Positions 53,149 through 64,000 of a DNA stretch of 64,000 nucleotides are shown here, one piece after another. Numbering within the stretch: the stretch's first letter is position 1; each line of letters begins with the position of its first letter. The notes under the pieces are model-generated. The model saw nothing but the letters and a program-made list of their open reading frames with translations, was not told where the DNA came from and did no database searches. This DNA comes from Isoetes taiwanensis (Eukaryota; Streptophyta; Lycopodiopsida; Isoetales; Isoetaceae): the NCBI GenBank assembly GCA_021234155.1, contig JAJEKV010000011.1:13679255-13743254 (forward strand), in the 5' to 3' direction. A program made the translations under genes and the position numbers.

Positions 53149-53783
53149 TCTGTGTGAACTCGTTCAATGTTAAAAGTCTTCACAAGGACAAGAATGATCT
53201 TTAAGTAGTATTTGGCATTGGTTGACTATTTTGATGAATGTGGATGGATATGTTCTTTAAAATAATACGTGATATTATATGAAGCTTAAGCATTTTGTTT
53301 GTTTATATCAAGTATTACGATTTGAATGTGAATCAAACTTGCAATGGAATAATAGGGACTTGCACACGTGATTTGATATGTGGCATTGTTCTTGTTGGAG
53401 TTGTTTCATCAAATGACTAGAATTTTTTTTGGCATCAAATTTCAATTATCATTGTAGAATCCTTGAAGAGCTCAGTTAAAGCGCCTGCCCTATTTTAGGT
53501 AGGGGCATTGTGTTGAAGTATTTTTAAGTTTTTTAGACCTAGGATGCATAATGAGCGGGCTGGAGTTAAAGGAGTTTGGTTGATAGCAAGTTTACAAATG
53601 CTATTAACAAAATAAAAAAGTGCAATTTTGTATGGTACAATATTTTTGAAGGCTTTCCAGTTACAACATTACCAGAAGTACTTGAAATTTAATCAAATGA
53701 AATAAATAATAACATTAAGTATATAATAATTTTAGTCCAAAGTATGTATGACATAGTATTTCTTATGTTCCACTGAGTTTACA
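53149..53783. other. Intergenic, 3' flank of the BAHD gene
   Basis: AT-rich. No gene or repeat recognised. The 3' UTR of the minus-strand BAHD gene should lie near 53,700, where AATAA-type signals are present on both strands. Confidence 0.4.
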
Positions 53784-55191
53784 TCAAATCTTATAAAATA
53801 GATGGTCAAATTTTTGCATTTGATAAGGCTCTAGAGCTAGGCAAATATTGATACCTCCATCGTCTTTGTCTTTGTCGTTGGGAAGCATGAGAACATACTC
53901 TACTCTTTGACAAACAGGTCCAGCAAACAAGGGCTTTCCCCATCCAAAATCGAATTCATAGAACGGTAGTCTCCACCATGTCGAGAGGAAAAATCCTCCA
54001 AAAACTGATGGGACACCATGATAAATCTCAAGCCAATCTAGCGTTGATTTGATATAGTCATTTGTTACAATGCTAATGGCTTTCTGAACCTCTCCAACAC
54101 AAAAGGATAATGGTTTTTCATGTAAGATCTTTGATTTTAGGCTTGCAAATGCCCCAACAATACCATTTCCTGCGAAACCTTTTGGCAAAGGAGGAACCAA
54201 TCTATCTCTAATGTCCACAACCATAAACATTTTTGAGTCTTGATCCTCAGCCATTTCTACAGATTTAGTCCTCACTTGCCATATGTGGGCTGCCAAAGCC
54301 TCAAAAGCACTACATTTTGTTATGTACTTGTCAGCAAGTACTTGGCTTTTTAAAGAATTCATCATTTTCTTAGAAATATGGTACACTTTGTGAATATATT
54401 TCTTTGGAATTTCATATCTCCACAAACTTGAAACATCTATATCCTCTTTAACATCTTGAAGCTTCATAAGCTCTGGATGTTCATATGTTGGGTGGGGAAT
54501 ATCTCTTGCTCGTAATGAACTTTTATCAATAGTAGGGATTATTTTTAGTCCCTCACTGCGACAAATTGAGCCAAAGTTTGTTAGAAAATCACCAACAGCA
54601 AGGCCATCCATTAAAGCATGATTTGTAATAAGTCCAAAGGAGAAACCACCGCATCGAAAGTGTGTTACCTATGTAGAAATAATATGAGTGTTATATATAA
54701 TACATGTATATTATTTACAAATAGAAAACAAAAATTGTGAATAATTTGCGTACTTGTATGGTTAAGAGTGGTATTTCGGATGGCTTGGAGTCACGTTCAA
54801 CTTGAAATATTAATTCTCTAAAAAGAGGGTTTGGAAAAGAAAGATCTCCAAGCTCACTGATATTCAATGGAGATGATGCTTCCACAAATGGAACTCCAGC
54901 ATTGTTACAATTTACTTCCATACGTTTCTCGACAGCATTAAGGTTGAATCTTCCAGCCATGAAATAATAATGAACCAAAAGCTTGCTCAAACTCTTCTTT
55001 AGCTCTTCAATTACGTCACCAGTGTTTGAACCACCATTAGCATCATAGAAAAATATTGTCTCCACATTATAAGGAAGCAATTGATCTATGTTAGATAGAA
55101 ACAAGCTGCTTTTTGCCATTTTAGTGGAAGGGACAATGTTACATGATTTTTCTAACACAACATGAAGAGATGTTGGTCCTTGGGAACCCAT
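53784..55191 (-). CDS. BAHD acyl-CoA-dependent acyltransferase, two exons
   Basis: Exon 1 is 54,754-55,191 and exon 2 is 53,784-54,668 (minus strand), with an 85-bp GT-AG intron in phase 0. The product has 440 residues, normal for the family. BAHD enzymes move an acyl group from CoA to an alcohol or amine of a specialised metabolite in the cytosol. The catalytic HxxxD is HALMD at 163-167 (GLITNHALMDGLAVGDFL) and the structural DFGWG is at 386-390 (FYEFDFGWGKPLFAG). Other family marks are YYFMAGRFNLN near 82-95 and VVDIRDRLVPPLPKGFAGNG. The intron after the Gln of LLTIQ, just before VTHFRCGG, is the conserved BAHD intron site. The start is the first Met, MGSQGPTSLHVVLEKSCNIV. No frame breaks are seen. 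The substrate cannot be read from sequence; a hydroxycinnamoyl-type donor is a reasonable guess. Confidence 0.93.
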
Positions 55192-56873
55192 TCTCTAAAA
55201 TTAGCAATACCAAAGCCAAACAAATAACTTTATACAATCTACAACAGATGGCATAAAGATTGCACGAAATAACAAGAAGCCTTTAACAATGCCAATCATT
55301 CACTATGCATGTTTGTTGTATATGATCATCTTGTAAGCATGGCACAATTTCAATATATTTATAGTACAAAATTAAGTTAGTAATTACATATATTACATGA
55401 TAACACAATGTCGTCATAAAATTTACACACTTGCCAACTTGTTGTGCTTTCTTTAACAAGACAATAAGTGTTACTAGCATTAGGGTGAGCTTGGGTCAAA
55501 GGGTTAGGGAAGACTAGATGCAAATAGCATGAATATTCAAAAAACAAAGAATATAAGGTGTCTATGCACAGAGGGTTGTACCTGCTCGTTTAATGTTATC
55601 TGTGTTTCAAGCCAATATATGGTGATTTTTATAATACCTCTTTCTATACCACATTTTAACTCCTATTAGGCTGATGCCCAAGACATTGGGTGTTCATAAG
55701 ATGTGGTGGATTGTCTGTATCAATTGGGTTAATCAAGTACACTAAAAAGAGGATGCTTTTACATAAAGTGTGAAAGTAATGTCGCTATATATCATAGTTT
55801 CTTTGGTATTATCATATGTTACAATATATTCAAATTCAATAATGGACATAACTCTACATGTGTTTATGAAGTTAGAGCTATATTAATTGGGGTACATCAC
55901 GAAGATAATGAACTTTCAAGCTAGGCTATATTCAAGATTAAGTAATTATAAAAACACGCAATCAAGGGCATAATGGTATAAACACTCTTTCGTCCTTATG
56001 ATTAATCCACCCTTATCCCCCAATTCAGGACGTGCATGACATTTTCATTTTATTAGAAAACATGTAAATGATGATCCAATTGTTTCTTCACAATGTTTTC
56101 TTAGCAACTAGTAGCCCTTTCAAGGTTTAAGACATCGTTAAGCTTCAATGGCCATTCTTTGCTCATGTGTCCACGTGATGTTCGTTGGCATCTCCACATC
56201 GATACATTTACCAAATCAAAAAGTGATCTATGAGTTTTTGTTCTATGTAATATGTTGACTTGAGACAAAATAATAAGCATCCCTGCGCCGATCATAGAGA
56301 AAGAAATATTTAATTGAGAAGCCTGCACAAGCTTCAGCAATCTACCAGCCAGAACCACTCCAAAAAAAGCCCACAACTTTTGCTTGGTACAAGCCAGTCT
56401 TTCTAGCACTAAAATACGATCAGCCTGCTACTTAAAATAAGTAGTAACTTGATGAGATTCTTTGTTGTTGTACGTTTCTTCTTAGAAGTAGCAGAAAATT
56501 CTTTTTATTCCATAACAGAGTATCAAAGACCAGATTGATACGTTAGAAACTCTGAAACCAACTTTCATGCTTTCAATCTAACATTCATATAAGAGATGAG
56601 CATCCATACATTTTTTGTAATTTACCGCATAAATCTCTTCCACACACGCATCAAAGTTAAGATTAGCCATGTGTTTATTACTACAAGGAAAATATTGAGC
56701 ATATGCCAAGCTTACTACTTAAATGGATCACATCCAATAATGTGTTCCATTATCACGAATATCGAAGCACTCCACCATATTATACACTCGTTTACATGCA
56801 TTGACTAGGATTATCCAATCGCCTATATTTGGTTGTGTCATGGCATGTATATAGATCCTTTGGTTCTTGGAAG
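55192..56873. other. BAHD upstream region and intergenic DNA
   Basis: AT-rich sequence that should hold the BAHD promoter at its left edge. The short minus ORF at 56,101-56,409 has no family resemblance. No mobile element was recognised until the MITE at 56,874. Confidence 0.4.
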
Positions 56874-57109
56874 CAAGGGGGGTTCACATAGTTGTATCCA
56901 TACAATATAGGTAAGTGACCCAAAAAGGTTTTTTTTGGGCTTGAACTATACATATACTCTTACCTAGGGAGGGTTTTTTAGGTGATTCTAATACAATAGA
57001 TGGCTGAAATGGGGGGTTTTGGGAAGATTTCTAAGGTGTATACAAGGGGATTTGGTGACCTTTGGCATACACATGAGGTAACCCCTATATGATAAGTGCA
57101 CCCTCAGGG
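56874..57109. mobile_element. hAT-like MITE, 236 bp, copy 2
   Basis: Ends CAAGGGGGGTTCAC and GTGCACCCTCAGGG correspond to those of the element at 48,300-48,537. The flanks CTTGGAAG (56,866-56,873) and CTTGGTAG (57,110-57,117) are an 8-bp target duplication with one mismatch. Length is within 2 bp of copy 1. No coding capacity. It is more diverged, so older than copy 1. Confidence 0.8.
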
Positions 57110-58235
57110 CTTGGTAGTAACTAGCGCTTTCAAAAGATCGAATGTCATTGATTTAAAATACTTTTGGCCCTCATCAATGACCTGCTCGACCACATATACT
57201 GCTCAACTATATACAATGAGTATGCTAATGACGGCCAATGAATGTCATATTATCTAGCTTAGTACCCCTAAAATTGCATATTTTAAGGGAATTCAGAGCT
57301 AGCAGATATCTCGAAGCTAGGTACATGGGTAAAAGCACGTTGAATTGTATCAAAACGTGCTTCTTTCGCTACATTTTTATGCCATACTTGTAGGGGACTT
57401 GTAGTGCATAGTATCAATAGTATGGGCCAAAAGTTACAGAAGAGGTAGTTATGTGATGATGTAGGTTGATTAAGCAAATGGAAGCAAGGTTGGGTACCTG
57501 AGAAGGCCCTGAAAGCAGCATCACTGCACTGAGGCATGCATCTGCTCTAATCTAGAGCATGCCATTTGAAAGCACTCAGAACATTGCTCAAATATCCAAG
57601 TTTCATCATTGTATTGCTTAACTAATAACCGTTCTTAGATCTCCATGAAAAGTAATCATCAAATCCTTCACGTCCTTGCGAAGCCCATGCTTGAATTGAT
57701 CCATTGGCGCCTCTTCATCTCTAGGCGTACTACATGCAAGAAGGAAAAAATCTGCCGTGTAGACCGAGGCAGGGATATCTCCTTACCGCAATCTTCAAAC
57801 ATTATTAATTGCCGACCTTACAGTATCAATATCTCCAAAGCATGCTTGAAATTCCTTAATAAAGTCGTCAAGACCCTTCAATAATGACAAATTCTTCTCT
57901 AACAATGGTGCAAACCATGCTCATGCTGTACTTAACCAATAAGGTTCCAAATAACCGAACTCGACACGTGCCAGTTTATCGAGTCAGATGCATCTGAACC
58001 ACTAGACGCACTTGATTTAGAAATCCTTAAAACTGAGACCCAGTACTATCAAACTTTACTGGGAGATTGATTTTTGGCTCTTTTGGAGAGTTTTGTGTTC
58101 CTGAAGTCTATTGCCTCGGGTTCATGAACACGCTGAGATAATGCGTCATGATGCTATGCCACTTGTTGCGATTCTGGGAGCAACCTCTGATTCGCTTGCT
58201 CTAGTGCTGCACATTAGGATCTTAGGCACTCCAAA
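57110..58235. other. Intergenic, nothing recognised
   Basis: No convincing ORF on either strand and no repeat that I can name. Confidence 0.4.
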
Positions 58236-59985
58236 TTTGAGAATAGAATAGAATAGAATAGAATAGAATATGATTTTATCGTCCACGGAGACCAACTGGC
58301 CTATGGGACCCAAGTACAAAGAGAGAGCAAAGAAGCGATACTACCGTGATTAAAAACCCCGCCCGGCGGGTTTTCGGGGAAAAACCTTAGTAGCAATAAG
58401 GATGTTTGACATACCGCATTATATACATAATCACAAGTACAAATGAGGTTAATGTCGGGACGGGGGGCATAACTGGTCCGCAGATCCATTACCTCCCGAG
58501 GTACGATCCCAACAAGCCTACAGAGGTCGTGCTCGGTAGCTCATGCAAGGCCCGATGGGGCACAACTAACCGAAAGCATACCAAGCCCTGGATATGCTCG
58601 TGCGGACGGGACACGGAGGGCGTGACTTTCATCCTCAATGGCACCCCTGTTGACAAAGACGGCGGACTCTGGCCCTCACGCTGCCCCGAATCCATCTCCC
58701 CGCCTCAATGTGGAGGTGGTGTGCACTGCATGCGAATGGAAGCAATCACCCCGCGCTTTTTTCATGGGTAGATGGGTGCGCAGTAGTGGTGTGGACCCCT
58801 CGTGAGCATGGGATTAACCTGTTGTCGATAATTTGCCATCTTGACATGTGACAGGGCCTCATCCCAAAGCTTGGCCATGAAGCAAGCATCCAAGCACGCT
58901 TCAAGGGCCGTTCCTTCGGTGTATGCACCGGTCCACATCCGTGTGCATGCACATTCCATAGCGAAACCACTGGGCTTGCTTGTCTTTCCAAAGAAGCTTT
59001 GAGTCGCCGGGCCCCATCGCCACCGCCAAAGCAAGGTTAGGCAGCCGGGGCTTCATCCATAGCCACCACCTTCTGGAAGTAAATAATGTGACGTTCTAGC
59101 GCAGCCCTCTGTAATGGAAGGAAGCCAATCTCCTGGAGCAAGATCTGATATGGGACCGTGGATTTCACTCCCAATTACCCGCCAAGAAGGCCTTCTGCAC
59201 TGCTCTAGATCGCTCCAAGTGGTGAGGGATATCACCGGCCCCCACACTTCGCCCCATAGAGGAGGACCGATTCAACCAAGGCCCCCTGAACAAGTGTGCC
59301 CGGTGACCCCATGCATACAGACTTTTGTGATTGTTGTTTTGCATTGCATACAGGGGCTTTCCAAACTGCGGGACCCGTAACGATGGATGCATCCCAAAGA
59401 TGTGGTAGTAGAAAACTCAATGCCCAAATACTTATAAGATCGAGCCACCTCCACTACCCCGCCCGTAAGTGAATGAGGGAAGGTGTGGGTGCCGGATGAT
59501 GGGACCAGCAGCACCCTTTGTCTTAACCAAGTTAACTCTCATGTCGCTGAATTCCTCGAGAAAGTGTCCAAAGCATCCGTGTGGCGCTGCATGTCCTCCG
59601 GGGTATATGCGCGGCAGGTCAACATCATCAGCATATATGAGTTGCCGGATTATGTGGTGCATCAACTAAGCGCCTCTTCCCCGTTTCAGCTAGCCATTCT
59701 TCTAGCTGGTCAATGTACAAGCCAAGAGCTGCCGGGATAGAGGGCAGCCCCGCACACCCCAATGCTACTAACAACGGGCTCCCCGACAGTGAGATGACCG
59801 AGCAAGCCTCAGATAGTCTCAGATATAGCATTCGCAAAGTCGACGGGGTCCCTAGTCATCTCTCAATCTGTCCCACAACTTATCCCGAGGCACTGTGTCA
59901 AAAGCCTTTGCGAAATCCACAAAGCAACAGTACAGATTCTGGCGTCGATTCCGTCGTTGAGAGAACATGCATGTATTCTTGTTGA
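58236..59985 (-). mobile_element. GC-rich LINE fragment with (TATTC)n tail
   Basis: Read on the minus strand. Frames broken by indels give GLYIDQLEEWLAETGKRRLV (after the RT QGCPLSP position), then QLIYADDVDLPRIYP with the catalytic YADD at about 59,630, then FSDMRVNLVKTKG, VARSYKYLGIEFS and ERSRAVQKAFLAGNWE. The 3' end at 58,236-58,270 carries about six TATTC units on the minus strand and the block TTGGTCTCCGTGGACG. It is 5'-truncated. The clade is unclear; it is not the L1 type seen at 14-19 kb. Its high GC and CpG content contrasts with its surroundings. Confidence 0.75.
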
Positions 59986-60970
59986 TTAACTGAGGCCATA
60001 ACTACTAGAAGACTCCACAAGATTCTCTAGAAAAGGATTGCAGTTCAATCTGTCAAGGCCGAAGCCGGAAACAATACTGAATTGGAAAAGGAAAGGAATC
60101 TTTATTTACAACACAAGAAATACAACAACCCAAGAGCAGGTTCGAACGTTTTTTTACCGAAGACTGATGTTGAACTGGAATGGTTTCACAGAACTGGACG
60201 CTCATTATGCATAGTCTAAGCCAACGTGCATGCTCGCAACGCGGCTTAATTGCATGGTTGCTACGCGGCATCAAAGCATGTTCGCCACTTGGCGTCCATG
60301 CATGCTTGTCACCTTGTTTAACATGCATGTTGCCATTTGCTAATATAAAAGTTTGATGAATATTGTTATAGTAAGGTCTTTGTCTATGACGGGAGAGCTT
60401 ACAACTTCAAATCCATTTTATGCTTGAATATTTTGTATATATGGATATAAATATTTTGTATATATATTATATGCGTATGATAGTTGACAGAAACATAAAA
60501 AAAGTCCTTAAAGTTATGATTGTACAACTATTTCTAAATAATTTGCCATTCTTTAACTATTTTCTACCAAAGTTGAGATGTTAAACTCTGTAATAACGTC
60601 ATCATCTTGACAACAAATGTAACCTTTACATTATCACCAATTCCCAGTTCCAAGAGGATCGGACATGATAACCACATAATGTCATTCTAGTTATGAAGCA
60701 AGAAACCTAGGGCTACAATACAAGCATGTCCAAATAATAGTGAATAGGAACGGACATGAAGTGCTAGACAGAAACATAAGTATTCCAATGTCCGTGACTA
60801 ATATCCATCCTTGAACTTTGATGCAAATGTGCCAAGATTTTGTGGTAGTTTATGTTGGCCGTGTATAGCAAGTTGAACACAGCCTTCACTAGCACAGATA
60901 GCATCAAAATGTTTGTGACCATTACGGGGTCATGTTAAAAGATTCAACAAATCTGCACTTCACAAAATCA
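59986..60970. other. Intergenic, nothing recognised
   Basis: No ORF with family resemblance. Short related blocks (GCATG and CATGCATG-rich) occur at 60,220-60,335. Confidence 0.4.
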
Positions 60971-62007
60971 ATATGTAGCAAAATAACAGGGGTTCCAGGG
61001 GGATTTAATATGGATGTAAAAATAACAATTTTTGAAACCATAGACCATATATCCCTAAAACAATTGAATAAATTATTATAAAAAAAACATAGATTCAAGA
61101 TAAAAAATAATCACATTAGCTCACTGGATATATTGGTTAAAGTAGTCTTATTAGAACATTGAGTTATTTTGGTAGAGGTTCCAGCCCCCGTATTTCATAT
61201 TCTAAAAATCTTAGGCAAAGCCGTATAGAGGTTCGATATTCCCGCAAAACCTTATGCGAAGTCATATTTCATATTTCAAAATCATAGGCGCCTCCAATGA
61301 TAAATGACTATAAGCGAAATGAGAGGTGCCCAGAGGCCCCAACATACGATCTGGGTCGTAGGATCGACAGATTCGACGACTGTGGTAGTCCAGAGTGCAC
61401 CTCGTTTAGAATATGTAGCAAAATAACAGGGGGTTGCAGGGGGATTTAATATGGATGTAAAAATAACAATTCCTGAAACCATAGAAAAACAATTGAATAA
61501 GTTGTTATTAAAAAAATATAGATTCAAGGTAAAAAATAATCACATTAGTTCATTGGATATATTGGTTAAAGTAGTCTTATTAGAACATTAAGTTATTTTA
61601 GTAGAGGTTCGAGTCCCCGTATTTCATATTCTAAAATCTTAGGCAAAGCCATATAGAGGTTCGATATTCCCTCAAAACCTTACGCGAAGTCGTATTTCAT
61701 ATTTCAAAATCATAGGCGCCTTCAATCATAAATGACTATAAGCGAAACGAGAGGTGCCTAGAGGCCCCAACATACGATCTTGGTCGTAGGATCGACAAAT
61801 CTGACGACTGTGGTAGTCCAGGGTGCACCTCATTTAGAATATGTAGCAAAATAACAGGGGATTGCAGAGGGATTTAATATGGATAACAATTCCTAAAACC
61901 ATAGACCATATATCCCTAAAACAATTGAATAAGTTGTTATTAAAAAAACATAGATTCAAAATATAAAAAAATAATCACATTAGCTCACTCGATATATTGG
62001 TTAAAGC
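60971..62007. repeat. Tandem repeat, 430-440-bp unit, 2.4 copies, with tRNA-like promoter boxes
   Basis: Units start at ATATGTAGCAAAATAACAGG: 60,971, 61,411 and 61,839 (periods 440 and 428). The third copy is cut at 62,007. Each unit contains TAGCTCACTGG (A-box-like, 61,117-61,127; TAGTTCATTGG in unit 2 at 61,546-61,556) followed about 50 bp later by GGTTCGAGTCC in unit 2 (61,606-61,616), a close match to the RNA polymerase III B box; unit 1 has GGTTCCAGCCC. This is the layout of a tRNA-derived SINE head. The rest of the unit has no coding sense. Confidence 0.75.
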
Positions 62008-62230
62008 CCGGGGGGTTCACCTAGATTATGGGGTATGAAACATGTGAGTGCACCAAATGGGTTTTTTTATTGCCTCTCTGGTACCGTATACGTAAGAAAA
62101 ATATAAGGTTTTTATAGTTTGAATGTCGTACGGATACCAGAGGGAGTGCGGTGGCGCCAGTGTTCGATCCGTATTCATACTGTAAGGGTCCGTCATTTTT
62201 GGTGAGCTTCTACTGTTGGGGATTCTGTGA
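62008..62230. mobile_element. Truncated hAT-like MITE, left end only
   Basis: CCCGGGGGGTTCAC at 62,008-62,021 matches the left terminus of the MITEs at 48,300 and 56,874. No matching right end or 8-bp duplication is visible near the expected position (about 62,244), so the element is truncated or rearranged. It interrupts the third tandem unit. Confidence 0.55.
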
Positions 62231-62239
62231 TAATATGAT

Positions 62240-63841
62240 ATGACTATGATAATATATATTCTATATTATTTTGCCATGGAACATGAGGCGCTTGAACTCA
62301 TCTTCTGTGTACAGATGTTCTGTCATTATTTGTTGGGCAACAAAGTCAAGTTCTTTGTTAATTATCAAGTTCTACTCTATTTGATCAACAAAACCCATGC
62401 CCACGGGACGCATTGCCCGCTAGGTACTGCTTCAAGAGTTTGCTCCCTCCGAAATCATTATAACACTGGCAAATCACATGTTGTGCCTGATTATCTTTCA
62501 CGTATTCACATGGATGACCCATCCACGGGTGTTTCTGATGCTTTTCCCGATGCTCAACTCTTCTTGGTCACAGCCATGCCCCATTGGTTTCACGACTATC
62601 AGCAATATCTGCTCTCTGGTGCATTACCATCAGAAGACCCCACGCTCTCTCCTGAGAAGCTCCCTCACGCTGTCAGCAGTTCCTCCGTGAAGTCCGTGAC
62701 TATACCATGCTTGAAGGACACCTTTATAAGCATGGCAAGGATATGGTTTTGCGTCGGTGTGTTCTTCCTCATGAACTCCCGGAGATTGTTCGCCAAGCCC
62801 ATGAGGGCCTTGGTGGAGGATATTTTAGTGATACCACGGCACGGAAAATTCTTCTAGCTCGCTATTTCTGGCCCACGCTATTCAAAGACGCCCATGCTCA
62901 TATGCGCATCTGTGATGTCTATCAGCACGTGGGACGACCCACGACCCGTGATGCTCTATCCTTAACTCCATTTGCCATGCCGTTACCCTTCAGCAAATGG
63001 GGAATGGATTTTATTGGGCCAATGGATCCACCTGCGCAACACTCCCGTGCTCGCTATATACTTGTTCTCACTGATTATGCCACTAAGTGGGCAGAAGCCT
63101 GTGCACTTCCTGATAACACTGCTGCCAGCACGGCAAAGGTACTTTACACACATGTCATTATACGCTTTGGCTGTCTCACGGAACTCGTCAGTGACCGAGG
63201 TGTTCATTTTGTTAATCAGACAATCAAAAAATTGACGGATTATTTGCATATTCATCATCGGGAGAGTACTCCTTATTATCCCCAAGGAAATGGCCTTGCT
63301 GAAAGTACCAATAAGACACTCATCAACATTCTGAAGAAACTTTGTGGCTTCAAGAACTGATTGGCCAGACAAAAATTACCTATTGTTCTTTGGGCCTACA
63401 ACACTAGTTGGTTTATGGTCAAGAAGCCTTAATGCCTTTTATGTTTGTTCTCCCATCTCTTTTCCAACTTGTTACTGTGCTACTCTCCAAGAACGTGTTT
63501 ATCAATTACAACAATTAGATGAGCTTCATACAGATGCCTATCTTCGAGTTCTTGCTGGACAACAGTTACGAAAATCCTGGCATGACAAACACATCAAAAC
63601 AAAAACATTCAAGGAAGGAGATTTAGTTGGTCTTTATGATTCCAGGTATAAAATTTTTCCAAGGAAGCTGAAATTTTGGTGGCTTAGCCCTTATCAAAAT
63701 TTTCAAGTGATCCAACCAAGTGTGTTTCAACTTTCAGAGATAGATGGCACTCCATTACCCACTCTGGTTAATGGTTTTCATCTCAAACCTTTTCACACAA
63801 ATAACACAGATACAATTCAAGACACAGAGACGCATGATTGA
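62240..63841 (+). pseudogene. Ty3/gypsy RNase H end and integrase
   Basis: The frame from 62,240 gives the RNase H tail, with NYQVLLYLINKTHAHGTHCP and NHYNTGKSHVVPDYLSRIHM (the NxxADxLSR-like end). From 62,707 the integrase reads HKHGKDMVLRRCV-like, then QAHEGLGGGYFSDTTARKIL and ARYFWPTLFKDAHAHMRICD (zinc domain, with the second His and last Cys replaced). The catalytic Asp residues lie in GMDFIGPM and LVSDRGVHFV, and the Glu in NGLAESTNKTL. A TGA at 63,358-63,360 and a frameshift follow; the C-terminal domain is in 63,344-63,841 (RKSWHDKHIKTKTFKEGDLV, FQLSEIDG). No chromodomain is seen. 5' parts are missing. This is a different gypsy lineage from the one at 0.6-13.8 kb. Confidence 0.85.
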
Positions 63842-64000
63842 GTCCACTATCTTACTTATATTAAAGGAGAAGAGTTACATAAAATTTTGGGCATAGCCCT
63901 TACTTAATCGCAAGGGCCTTACCCTATATACAAAATCCTACTCTAAAAATCCTGGCTACTCCGCATTTGGAGTAGCACAGACCCGCAGAATCACATAACT

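Noticed and set aside
58406-58771. 121-residue + strand ORF in the GC-rich block
   Set aside because: Antisense to the LINE RT fragment; open only because of high GC content.
60971-62007. Genuine tRNA genes
   Set aside because: A- and B-box-like sequences are present, but the intervening sequence does not fold into a credible anticodon arm and acceptor stem by eye.

Overview
The window is nuclear DNA of a land plant with a large, transposon-packed genome. It holds a plastid starch protein gene of the ESV1/LESV family with GT-AG introns, a BAHD acyltransferase gene, plant L1-type LINEs, Ty1/copia elements and chromodomain Ty3/gypsy elements. I could not fix the species. A fern or other seed-free vascular plant would fit, but that is a guess.

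Layout. (1) About 0.6-13.8 kb is one decayed chromodomain Ty3/gypsy element on the + strand, broken into four pieces by later insertions: an uncharacterised insert at 1.3-3.9 kb whose right end is a 450-bp foldback, a reverse-strand Ty1/copia element (5.16-9.02 kb), and a 3.37-kb TIR element (9.70-13.07 kb). (2) 14.1-19.3 kb is a nearly complete L1-type LINE ending in poly(A). (3) 20.58-23.16 kb is an intact four-exon LESV gene, the clearest host gene here. (4) 23.95-46.2 kb is a tandem array of a small non-autonomous LTR element that encodes only Gag (225-bp LTRs, tRNA-iMet primer site, polypurine tract). (5) Inserted in the leftmost array unit is an 18.5-kb element (24,382-42,920) bounded by perfect 32-bp terminal inverted repeats. 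(6) 46.2-53.2 kb holds an unassigned ORF, a 238-bp MITE, a protein-kinase-like pseudogene and LINE remnants. (7) 53.78-55.19 kb is an intact two-exon BAHD acyltransferase on the minus strand. (8) 55.2-64 kb holds a second copy of the MITE, a GC-rich LINE fragment with a pentanucleotide tail, a 430-440-bp tandem repeat with tRNA-like A and B boxes, and a Ty3/gypsy integrase region.

The 18.5-kb element is the exceptional part. It carries a broken transposase-like gene; a divergent histone H3 gene whose first nine residues are those of the canonical H3 tail; an intron-containing acidic protein gene; several unrecognised genes; and an expanded family of small coiled-coil proteins, partly in a 2.49-kb unit repeated three times. 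Its genes are separated by many copies, often in inverted pairs, of the motif GATCACACGACGCGAA, which I see nowhere else in the window. It looks like a giant cargo-bearing DNA transposon organised as gene cassettes.

Many genes here are interrupted by one- or two-base indels, and the three copies of the 2.49-kb unit differ mainly by such indels, often at CG-rich sites. Part of the apparent decay may therefore be consensus error in the assembly. The host genes (LESV, BAHD) read through without any frameshift.
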